Of a DNA stretch of 12,369 nucleotides, positions 6,535-12,369 are shown piece by piece. A program made the translations under genes and the position numbers. The notes under the pieces are model-generated. The model saw nothing but the letters and a program-made list of their open reading frames with translations, was not told where the DNA came from and made no database searches. Source of the DNA: Enterocloster bolteae (GTDB lineage: Bacteria; Bacillota_A; Clostridia; Lachnospirales; Lachnospiraceae); NCBI GenBank assembly GCA_021769025.1, contig JAETTS010000040.1, positions 1-12,369 on the forward strand. The letters run 5' to 3'. Numbering within the stretch: the stretch's first letter is position 1; each line of letters starts with the position of its first letter.

Positions 6535-7593
6535 ATGAACATAAGCATAATCAGTTTTACCAAACAAGGCTGCACCCTATCCCAAAATCTCTCAAAACAG
6601 CTTCCAGAACACGAAATTCACCTCTATACCAAATGCCAAAAAGCCGGAAAAGAGCAAAGAATACCGTTTGTGGAAGAAAGCATCAGCCAATGGGCCTGCC
6701 GACAGATGGAGGAAAAAAATGCTCTCCTCTTCATCGGGGCCTGTGGAATTGCAGTCCGTGCCATTGCCCCTCATATAACCCATAAGCTGCACGACAGCCC
6801 GGTGCTTGTAACCGACGAATACGGAACATATGTGATCCCTCTTCTGTCCGGCCACATAGGAGGTGCCAATAGCCTTGCCTGTGCCATAGCAGAAAACATA
6901 GGTGCGGTACCGGTTATCACAACTGCCACAGATCTCCACCATGTCTTTGCCGCAGACATATTTGCACAAAAAAATAACCTGTTCATTGAGAACCCACAGG
7001 GAATTGTAACCGTATCCTCCAAAATCTTATCAGGAGAACCCATTACCCTCTCTGTAGAATCCGGACACCTGTCCCATAAAAGCCACCCGCCGGCACAGGT
7101 TAAGATAGCAGAATACCCTCCCCAGAGAACCGTTGACATCCTGGTATCCTCTGGAGAAGAACATGGGGATGCCTCCTTACGGCTAAAGCCCAGGCCATAC
7201 ACCATCGGCATAGGATGCCGCAAGGGAAAAGACGCGAAAACCATTGAATCATTTATCAGACAGTCCTTAAACGAAGCCGGACTCTCGACGGAACAGGTAA
7301 ACGCACTGGCAACCATCACCTTAAAAAGCAAAGAGCAAGGCCTGATTGCCTGGAGCAGAAAGCAAAGAATTCCTTATATCACCTACACGCCAGAAGAGTT
7401 GGAAGAGATAACAGAGGCAGTCCATGGATCAGAATTTGTCAAAAAGATAACTGGAGTTGACAATGTGTGTGAGCGGGCAGCTTTGAAAGCAGCTGGCCCT
7501 GGTGGAGAGTTAGTATATGAGAAACATGCAAAAGACGGTATGACCATTGCCGTCGCGAAAGGAAGTTGGAGTGTGAATTTTTATGAAACATAA
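6535..7593 (+). CDS. cbiG: CbiG, cobalt-precorrin-5A hydrolase
   Basis: CbiG opens the delta-lactone of cobalt-precorrin-5A and releases the two-carbon fragment as acetaldehyde during ring contraction, a step of the anaerobic route. The 352-residue protein shows the N-terminal domain motifs GACGIAVRAIAPH (68-80) and LLSGHIGGAN (103-112), a middle region (about 115-215), and the C-terminal domain starting IGIGCRKGKD (224-233) and ending GMTIAVAKGSWSVNF. ATG 6535 has AGGAG 4 bases upstream. It is the first gene after the structured gap, so its expression may be set separately from cbiF. Its last 11 bases overlap cbiH. The coding strand is notably C-rich here. Confidence 0.94.
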   Translation: MNISIISFTKQGCTLSQNLSKQLPEHEIHLYTKCQKAGKEQRIPFVEESISQWACRQMEEKNALLFIGACGIAVRAIAPHITHKLHDSPVLVTDEYGTYVIPLLSGHIGGANSLACAIAENIGAVPVITTATDLHHVFAADIFAQKNNLFIENPQGIVTVSSKILSGEPITLSVESGHLSHKSHPPAQVKIAEYPPQRTVDILVSSGEEHGDASLRLKPRPYTIGIGCRKGKDAKTIESFIRQSLNEAGLSTEQVNALATITLKSKEQGLIAWSRKQRIPYITYTPEELEEITEAVHGSEFVKKITGVDNVCERAALKAAGPGGELVYEKHAKDGMTIAVAKGSWSVNFYET

Positions 7594-8350
7594 CATCACC
7601 ATTGTGGGAATAGGTCCCGGGAAAGAGGAAATGATGACCGGCCAGGCCCTTACGGCTCTGGATCAATCCGACGTAATCATCGGATATACCGTCTATCTCC
7701 AGCTCTTAGGAGAGCGATTTGCACAGAAAGAACAGCGCTCCACTCCTATGGGGCAGGAAACGGAACGGTGCAGGTTGTGCTTCCAGGAGGCAAAGAAAGG
7801 GAAGAAGGTAGCGCTGATCTGCAGTGGGGATGCTGGAATCTATGGGCTGGCATCTCTGATGTACGAGATTGGAAAAGACTACCCAGAGGTTACGCTTCAG
7901 GTAATCCCAGGAGTTACCGCCGCAAGCAGTGGGGCAGCGCTTTTGGGAGCTCCTGTCAACCATGATTTCTGTGTCATCAGCCTTAGCGATCTTCTGACAC
8001 CGTGGGACACCATAGAGAGACGCCTTCTGGCTGCTGCTCTGGGGGACTTTGCCATCGTCATATACAATCCTTCCAGCCGGAAACGGAAGGGATATCTTAA
8101 GAAAGCTTGTGACCTTCTGCTTAAGCATATGGAGGAGGCTCGCTGCTGCGGATATGTGGAGAACATAGGAAGGGAAGGGACAGAAATAGTGACATGTTCC
8201 TTACGTGAATTAAGAGACCAGGAAGTCAATATGTTTACCACTGTATTTATCGGAAATTCCCAGTCGGAGATCATAGATGGAAAACTGATCACCAGGCGGG
8301 GCTACCAGACGAAAGCAGAAAGCAGATTACAGATGAGGGGATCAAATTGA
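7583..8350 (+). CDS. cbiH: CbiH, cobalt-factor III (C17)-methyltransferase
   Basis: CbiH methylates C-17 and drives ring contraction, yielding cobalt-precorrin-4. It is a class III SAM methyltransferase of 255 residues. VGIGPGKEEMMT (8-19), IGYTVYLQLL (33-42), SGDAGIYGLA (81-90), PGVTAASSGAALLGAPVNHD (109-128, cited as one conserved run), ISLSDLLTPW (132-141), and YNPSSRKRKG (161-170) identify the CbiH/CobJ branch. It has no C-terminal ferredoxin or other extension, unlike some family members. ATG 7583 overlaps the end of cbiG by 11 bases, with GGAG at 7568-7571. The following fusion gene starts within its stop codon region (TTGA overlap). Confidence 0.95.
   Translation: MKHNITIVGIGPGKEEMMTGQALTALDQSDVIIGYTVYLQLLGERFAQKEQRSTPMGQETERCRLCFQEAKKGKKVALICSGDAGIYGLASLMYEIGKDYPEVTLQVIPGVTAASSGAALLGAPVNHDFCVISLSDLLTPWDTIERRLLAAALGDFAIVIYNPSSRKRKGYLKKACDLLLKHMEEARCCGYVENIGREGTEIVTCSLRELRDQEVNMFTTVFIGNSQSEIIDGKLITRRGYQTKAESRLQMRGSN
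8335..8340 (+). promoter_or_regulatory. Ribosome binding site for the TTG-started cbiJ-cbiET fusion
   Basis: GAGGGG lies 6 bases before TTG 8347. No ATG or GTG in frame lies near the conserved N-terminus: LLLFGGTTEGR begins at the fourth codon, so TTG is the only sensible start. The TTG shares two bases with the cbiH TGA stop. Confidence 0.75.
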
Positions 8351-10392
8351 GTACATTGTTATTATTTGGAGGGACCACAGAAGGAAGGGAATTGTCAGAG
8401 TGTTTGGCGGCACACCATATCCCTCATATCGTATGTGTGGCCACAGAATACGGGGAGACTATTTTGTCGCCCTATCCCGTTAGAACCATTCATTGCGGGC
8501 GGATGGATGCAGCAGAAATCAGGCAGTTTATCAAAGACCATTCCGTGTATGCTGTGGTTGATGCCACTCATCCATATGCCGACGGGGCAACGAAGAACAT
8601 CCGGACGGCTGCGGACGAATGTGCGGTTCCATACATGCGCCTAAAGCGGGAGACCAGACAGGAAGTGGAACAGGAAACCGTGAGATATTTTACCAGCAAT
8701 GAAGAGTGCGCAAAAGCCCTTGAAAAATTGGAGGGAAACATTCTCCTGACCACAGGCACCAAAGAATTGCCGGTCTATTGTGCCTCTGGCAATTTAAGAA
8801 GCAGGCTTTATGTACGGATACTTCCCAGCCTGGAAAGCATTTCTGCCTGTCTCAACCAGGGGCTTATAGGGCGGCAGATGATCGCTATGCAGGGACCATT
8901 TTCATGTGAAATGAATGAAGCCATAATCAACCAGTATCGAATTACCTGTGTTGTTACCAAAAAAAGCGGAAGACAGGGAGGATTCCAGGAAAAAACAGAG
9001 GCAGCTAGGAACGCGGGAATTCAGACATTTGTCATCGGTCATCCCCAGGAGGAACGTGGAGACACCTTTCAACAAGTGTGTGAAAAGCTGGAGGCAATCT
9101 GTGGACAGCCTTTAACGATCCGTTCATTTCTGTGGATAACCCTTGTGGGAATTGGTATGGGAAATCCAAAGCAGCTTACCAGAGAGGCAGAGCAGGCCAT
9201 CGCCCAGGCAGATATCCTTATAGGAGCGGACAGGCTTCTGGCCTCCTTCCCTCAATGCCCGGAAAAAAAGTCATGTTATCAGGCAGGGCAGATCATTCCT
9301 TACCTAAAACAGGTGCAGGGCCGGTGCCAGGGAAATGCTTTGATCCATGTAGTGATTCTTTTTTCCGGAGATACCGGTTTTTACAGCGGTTGCCACAGCG
9401 TATATCATGCTTTGAAAGAGGAGATCCTCAATGAACGGTTGGCAGCATCCCTGCGGATCCTGCCGGGGATCTCCAGCGTTGCCTGTCTGGCAGCCTGCCT
9501 GGGAGAACGATATGAAGACGCTGCCATCTACAGCCTTCACGGAAAAGAATTGTGCAATCTGGCCAGGAAGATCAAACAGGAGGAGAAAACTTTTCTCCTG
9601 ATGTCCGGGGCAGAAGATATGATTCGCCTGGGAAGAACCTTAACAGAAACCGGATTGACGGACTGTAAGATAGCCACTGGATATCAGATGTCCTACGAGA
9701 ACCAGAAGATCAGGGTTCTGACTCCGAAGGAATGCTGCCAGGTGACCGAAGAAGGGCTGTATACCTGCCTGGTTAAAAATCCGAAAGCAGTTCCAAGACT
9801 TTTGTCCCCCTGCCTTACAGACGATGCACTGATCCGGGGCCAGGTTCCCATGACAAAAGAAGAAGTAAGACAGGTAAGCATCTGTAAGCTAAGGCTGCAT
9901 GAGAAAGCCGTGGTATATGATATTGGAAGTGGAACCGGTTCCATCGCTGTGGAAATTGCCGGTATGTCTGACCAGATCCAGGTATATGCAGTTGAGCAGA
10001 AAAAGGAAGCCATAGAATTGATCCGCAGCAATCAGAATCAGTTTTGCCTGGACAATATTTCCATAGTGGAGGCCCAGGCACCGGAGGGGCTTTATAAACT
10101 GCCTCCAGCAACCCATGGGTTTATCGGCGGCAGTGGGGGAAAGATGAAGGAAATTATAGCCGCTTTATACCACATCAATCCCCACATGCGTGTGGTGGCC
10201 AATGCCATTACCATAGAGACTATCTGTGAGATCAAAGAACTGTTGCACCTATATCCGGTGGTGGATAAGGAGATCATAGAATTGCAGGTTAGCAGGGCAA
10301 AAGAAGCGGGAAGATACCATATGATGCAGGCGGAGAATCCAGTATGGATCAGCGCATTCCGTTTTACAACAAACCCAGAGGAAAAAGGATGA
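8347..10392 (+). CDS. CbiJ-CbiE-CbiT fusion: cobalt-precorrin-6A reductase + cobalt-precorrin-7 (C5)-methyltransferase + cobalt-precorrin-6B (C15)-methyltransferase (decarboxylating)
   Basis: This 681-residue protein joins enzymes that, after CbiD, act in a row. Residues 1 to about 255 are CbiJ/CobK: LLLFGGTTEGRE (4-15), a nucleotide-binding start, and VVDATHPYA (70-78). It should reduce cobalt-precorrin-6A with a nicotinamide cofactor. Residues about 264-480 are CbiE: ITLVGIGMGNP, SGDTGFYSG (340-348) and LPGISS (372-377), a class III SAM methyltransferase for C-5. Residues about 493-675 are CbiT: GQVPMTKEEVR (498-508) and the class I SAM-binding YDIGSGTGS (524-532), then FIGGSGGKM, which should methylate C-15 and decarboxylate the C-12 acetate. 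CbiE-CbiT fusions (CobL) are well known; a CbiJ head on the same chain is less common in my knowledge. The start is TTG. Its TGA stop overlaps the cbiA ATG as ATGA. Confidence 0.93.
   Translation: MSTLLLFGGTTEGRELSECLAAHHIPHIVCVATEYGETILSPYPVRTIHCGRMDAAEIRQFIKDHSVYAVVDATHPYADGATKNIRTAADECAVPYMRLKRETRQEVEQETVRYFTSNEECAKALEKLEGNILLTTGTKELPVYCASGNLRSRLYVRILPSLESISACLNQGLIGRQMIAMQGPFSCEMNEAIINQYRITCVVTKKSGRQGGFQEKTEAARNAGIQTFVIGHPQEERGDTFQQVCEKLEAICGQPLTIRSFLWITLVGIGMGNPKQLTREAEQAIAQADILIGADRLLASFPQCPEKKSCYQAGQIIPYLKQVQGRCQGNALIHVVILFSGDTGFYSGCHSVYHALKEEILNERLAASLRILPGISSVACLAACLGERYEDAAIYSLHGKELCNLARKIKQEEKTFLLMSGAEDMIRLGRTLTETGLTDCKIATGYQMSYENQKIRVLTPKECCQVTEEGLYTCLVKNPKAVPRLLSPCLTDDALIRGQVPMTKEEVRQVSICKLRLHEKAVVYDIGSGTGSIAVEIAGMSDQIQVYAVEQKKEAIELIRSNQNQFCLDNISIVEAQAPEGLYKLPPATHGFIGGSGGKMKEIIAALYHINPHMRVVANAITIETICEIKELLHLYPVVDKEIIELQVSRAKEAGRYHMMQAENPVWISAFRFTTNPEEKG
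10378..10383 (+). promoter_or_regulatory. Ribosome binding site deciding the cbiA start
   Basis: GAGGAA lies 5 bases before ATG 10389. An in-frame ATG at 10344 would add 15 residues inside the fusion gene. The later start puts the P-loop (AAVKSGSGKT) at residues 9-18, as is usual for CbiA, and gives the common ATGA stop/start overlap. Confidence 0.7.
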
Positions 10393-11774
10393 AAAGAAAA
10401 AGACTGATGATTGCTGCCGTTAAAAGCGGAAGCGGTAAGACCATGATTACCTGCGCCTTTCTTCAGGCATTGAAAGACAGGGGGATTACGGTAGCTGCCT
10501 ATAAATGTGGGCCGGATTATATTGATCCCATGTTCCATAGGCAGGTGATTCAGGTTCCATCAAACAATCTGGACACCTTTTTCACAGGGGAACAACAGAC
10601 TTTGGAACTTTTCCTGAAAGGCCAAAGAGAAGACGATCTGGCGGTTCTGGAAGGTGTGATGGGGCTTTATGACGGCCTGGGCGGTATCCGGGAGGAAGGA
10701 TCTTCCTACCATCTTGCCAAGATAACCCATACTCCCATCATCCTGATCGTTGATGCCAAGGGTATGGGCCGTTCTGTGATCCCTCTGATCTCAGGATTTT
10801 TGTCTTATGATGATAGGAACCTGATTCAAGGAGTCATACTCAACCGAATATCCGGAGGGTATTACGAAATGATAAAACCCTTGCTGGAGAAAGAACTTCC
10901 TGTCAGACTGTTGGGATACCTTCCGGAGCAGGAAGAAGTGCATATTGAGAACCGATACTTAGGCCTTCGGATGCCTCACGAGACAGCAGAGATTCAAAAG
11001 AAACTCCATATGCTGTCTTTACAGTTTGCCCAAACCGTTTCAATAGAGAAAATGATACACATTGCCCAGAGCGCTTGTGAAAAGGAACTGCCAGAATATG
11101 AAAAAAAATATCCTGTGGGCAGCCAAGACTTGTCATCAGAGCCTGTATCCATTGCAGTCGCCAGAGATGAAGCGTTCTGTTTCTACTATCAGGATAATCT
11201 TCGGATGCTGGAGGAATATGGAGCCAGGCTCCAATACGTTTCTTTGCTCCATGATCGGGCGCTGCCTGAGGGATGCTGTGGGCTGTTGCTGGGAGGTGGT
11301 TATCCGGAAATCTATGGAAAAGAACTTAGCGCCAATGCGCCAATGCGCCAGGCCATAAAGCGGGCTATTGGCCAAGGAATGCCTGCTGTGGCGGAATGCG
11401 GAGGCTTTCTGTATCTTCATTCCCGCCTTATAGACCAGGAAGGAGTAAGCTACAGGATGGCTGGAGTCATTCCGGCAGTCTGTATGTATACCGGGAAGCT
11501 GGTGCGGTTCGGCTACATACAGCTAAAAGAACAGAAAAGCCGGTTTCTGCCAGAGGGGGAATGCATAAAGGGCCACGAATTTCACTACTATGACAGCACA
11601 AAAAACGGTGAGGATTGTTTTGCCATAAAACCCGTTACAAATCGAACATATTCCTGTATAATAGAAGGAGAAAACTATTGGTTTGGATTTCCCCATCTAT
11701 ATTATCCATCAAACCCTGCATTTCCAGAGCGGTTTGTGGAAATGGCGCGAAGGTACAAGGAAAGGAAACGTTAA
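10389..11774 (+). CDS. cbiA: CbiA, cobyrinate a,c-diamide synthase (glutamine-hydrolysing)
   Basis: CbiA uses ATP and glutamine to amidate the a and c side chains of cobyrinate. The 461-residue protein has the ATPase half first: SGSGKT P-loop (13-18), AAYKCGPDYIDPMFH (36-50) and EGVMGLYDGLGG (88-99). The class I-like glutamine amidotransferase half follows: GLLLGGGYPEIYG, AECGGFLYL with the expected nucleophile Cys337, and GHEFHYYDS (395-403) with the conserved His. CbiP/CobQ, the other amidase, is longer and uses different motifs, so CbiA fits better. A period-8 tract (11329-11350) within the gene is reported under findings. The stop abuts the next gene's ATG with no gap. Confidence 0.95.
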   Translation: MKRKRLMIAAVKSGSGKTMITCAFLQALKDRGITVAAYKCGPDYIDPMFHRQVIQVPSNNLDTFFTGEQQTLELFLKGQREDDLAVLEGVMGLYDGLGGIREEGSSYHLAKITHTPIILIVDAKGMGRSVIPLISGFLSYDDRNLIQGVILNRISGGYYEMIKPLLEKELPVRLLGYLPEQEEVHIENRYLGLRMPHETAEIQKKLHMLSLQFAQTVSIEKMIHIAQSACEKELPEYEKKYPVGSQDLSSEPVSIAVARDEAFCFYYQDNLRMLEEYGARLQYVSLLHDRALPEGCCGLLLGGGYPEIYGKELSANAPMRQAIKRAIGQGMPAVAECGGFLYLHSRLIDQEGVSYRMAGVIPAVCMYTGKLVRFGYIQLKEQKSRFLPEGECIKGHEFHYYDSTKNGEDCFAIKPVTNRTYSCIIEGENYWFGFPHLYYPSNPAFPERFVEMARRYKERKR

Positions 11775-12041
11775 ATGAATCAGGATACGAGAATTGCTGT
11801 TATCGGAATCATTGTGGAGGACAAGGCAGCTGTGGGACAAGTCAACAGCCTGCTCCATGAATATGGAGAATATATCATTGGGCGGATGGGATTGCCCTAT
11901 GAGAAAAAAGAGGTAAATATTATCAGTGTAGTGGTGGATGCGTCTGTAGATAAGATCAGCGCCTTATCCGGGAAGCTTGGGAAGCTTCCCGGAGTCAGCG
12001 CAAAAGCCCTGTATTCAAAATCAAAGGGGGCCGCCACATAA
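11775..12041 (+). CDS. TM1266-family putative regulator (iron-only hydrogenase system type, ACT/ferredoxin-like fold)
   Basis: This is an 88-residue protein. Motifs are IAVIGIIVEDKAAV (7-20), HEYGEYIIGRMGLPY (28-42), NIISVVVDASVDKISALSGKLG (in part), and PGVSAKAL. This matches the small TM1266 family, usually annotated as a putative regulator of the [FeFe]-hydrogenase system because such genes often sit beside hydE, hydF and hydG. Sometimes it is mislabelled CopG-like. No DNA-binding segment is visible; the single domain looks like an ACT-type ligand or protein interaction module. It starts at the base after the cbiA stop, with AAGGAAAGGAA upstream, so it should be co-transcribed with the B12 genes. 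A perfect 12-bp inverted repeat lies in its 3' half. Family call is good; the role here is unknown. Confidence 0.85.
   Translation: MNQDTRIAVIGIIVEDKAAVGQVNSLLHEYGEYIIGRMGLPYEKKEVNIISVVVDASVDKISALSGKLGKLPGVSAKALYSKSKGAAT
11967..11993 (+). repeat. Perfect 12-bp inverted repeat inside the TM1266-family gene
   Basis: TCCGGGAAGCTT (11967-11978) and AAGCTTCCCGGA (11982-11993) are perfect reverse complements around a 3-base GGG loop. It also contains the direct repeat GGGAAGCTT twice (11970-11978 and 11979-11987), encoding Gly-Lys-Leu twice. No T-tract follows on either strand, so it is not a standard intrinsic terminator, although it lies between two converging genes. Confidence 0.8.
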
Positions 12042-12050
12042 GGCAGTCCC

Positions 12051-12369
12051 TTATTCCGCTTGATGATCGTAATTTCCGGCCATACTCACGGCTCTCTCTT
12101 CCTCCGAAGAAATCTTCTCCCGGATAACCGGAAAGCTTACCTGGGCCTTGAATAAATCCCCGTCAATGAACAAGTTAAAATCGCCTCCCTGGAGATGGGT
12201 TAGATCTTTGGCGATGGATAATCCCAGTCCGCTGCCCTCTGTAGTCCGTGCCACGTCGCCACGTACAAAGCGTTCTGTTAATTCATCAGGGCTGATATTT
12301 AGCGGCTTGGCGGATACATTTTTGATGGTAAAGGAGGCGCTGTCATCCTGGACAGAGACATCTACATAG
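12051..12369 (-). CDS. Sensor histidine kinase, C-terminal ATP-binding (HATPase_c) end, cut by window edge
   Basis: Read on the minus strand, the frame is open from 12368 to the TAA at 12051-12053, giving 105 residues with no start inside; a GTG at 12254 is internal. ISPDELTERFVRGD is the F-box type segment and TTEGSGLGLSIAKDL is the G2 box of the HATPase_c domain. A short beta-rich ending (FNLFIDGDLFKAQVSFP) follows, then a charged tail. The style resembles VanS-like membrane kinases of Firmicutes. The H-box, N-box, membrane segments and partner regulator would lie to the right, outside the window. It converges with the B12 operon, 9 bases separating the two stops, so a link to cobalamin control is not implied. 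Confidence 0.88.
   Translation of the reverse strand, partial: YVDVSVQDDSASFTIKNVSAKPLNISPDELTERFVRGDVARTTEGSGLGLSIAKDLTHLQGGDFNLFIDGDLFKAQVSFPVIREKISSEEERAVSMAGNYDHQAE

Noticed and set aside
6272..6538. 88-codon open frame spanning the cbiF end, the gap and the cbiG start
   Set aside because: It begins inside cbiF in another frame, has no good ribosome binding site, and its product lacks recognisable motifs. The base pairing of the gap explains the sequence better.
6771..7331. 186-codon minus-strand open frame opposite cbiG
   Set aside because: It is antisense to conserved CbiG motifs and shows no domain pattern, so it is a shadow of a real gene.
9673..9679. GCCACTG, the core of the B12 box
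   Set aside because: It lies inside the CbiE domain coding sequence with none of the other riboswitch elements around it; a 7-base match is expected by chance.
12041..12051. Intrinsic terminator between the converging genes
   Set aside because: Only 9 bases separate the stops and there is no GC stem followed by T-run on either strand; the nearest strong hairpin (11967-11993) lacks a T-tract.
12148..12369. 73-codon plus-strand open frame at the right edge
   Set aside because: It is antisense to the HATPase_c motifs of the histidine kinase on the minus strand, which is clearly the coding strand.

Overview
The window is most of an anaerobic (early cobalt insertion) cobalamin biosynthesis operon from a low-to-mid GC Gram-positive anaerobe, most likely a Clostridia member of the Lachnospiraceae type. 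This rests on the CbiD/CbiF/CbiG/CbiH/CbiJ/CbiET/CbiC enzyme set (the oxygen-independent route), strong AGGAG-type ribosome binding sites, the closing TM1266-family gene (typical of [FeFe]-hydrogenase-bearing clostridia), and a VanS-like sensor kinase end on the opposite strand. The taxonomic call is an inference; no rRNA or other marker is present.

Layout: twelve consecutive plus-strand genes fill positions 2-11774. First come late or nucleotide-loop genes: cobU (first few codons cut by the window edge), cobS, a short second CobU-like gene, cbiB, and cobD (L-threonine-phosphate decarboxylase). Then come the corrin-ring genes: cbiC, cbiD, cbiF, a 186-base structured gap, cbiG, cbiH, a three-domain cbiJ-cbiE-cbiT fusion, and cbiA. 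A thirteenth plus-strand gene, an 88-residue TM1266-family putative regulator, starts at the base after the cbiA stop. The end of a histidine kinase gene converges from the minus strand, 9 bases away.

How the genes work together: CbiH, CbiF, CbiG, CbiD, CbiJ, CbiT, CbiE and CbiC carry cobalt-factor III to cobyrinate, and CbiA amidates side chains a and c. CobD and CbiB make and attach the aminopropanol arm, CobU activates it with GTP, and CobS joins the lower-ligand nucleoside. Not in the window: the cobaltochelatase (cbiK/cbiX), cbiL, cbiP, cobT and an adenosyltransferase. These presumably lie upstream or elsewhere. No cobalamin riboswitch or convincing promoter is visible, so the main control region should be upstream of position 1.

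Most genes overlap or nearly touch, which points to one mRNA with translational coupling. The points most worth a second look are: the 6349-6534 gap with two strong adjacent stem-loops; two CobU-like proteins that each keep a different half of the classical CobU motifs; the CbiJ-CbiE-CbiT fusion starting with TTG; and the hydrogenase-type regulator at the end of a B12 operon. I found no mobile element, CRISPR array, tRNA or rRNA.
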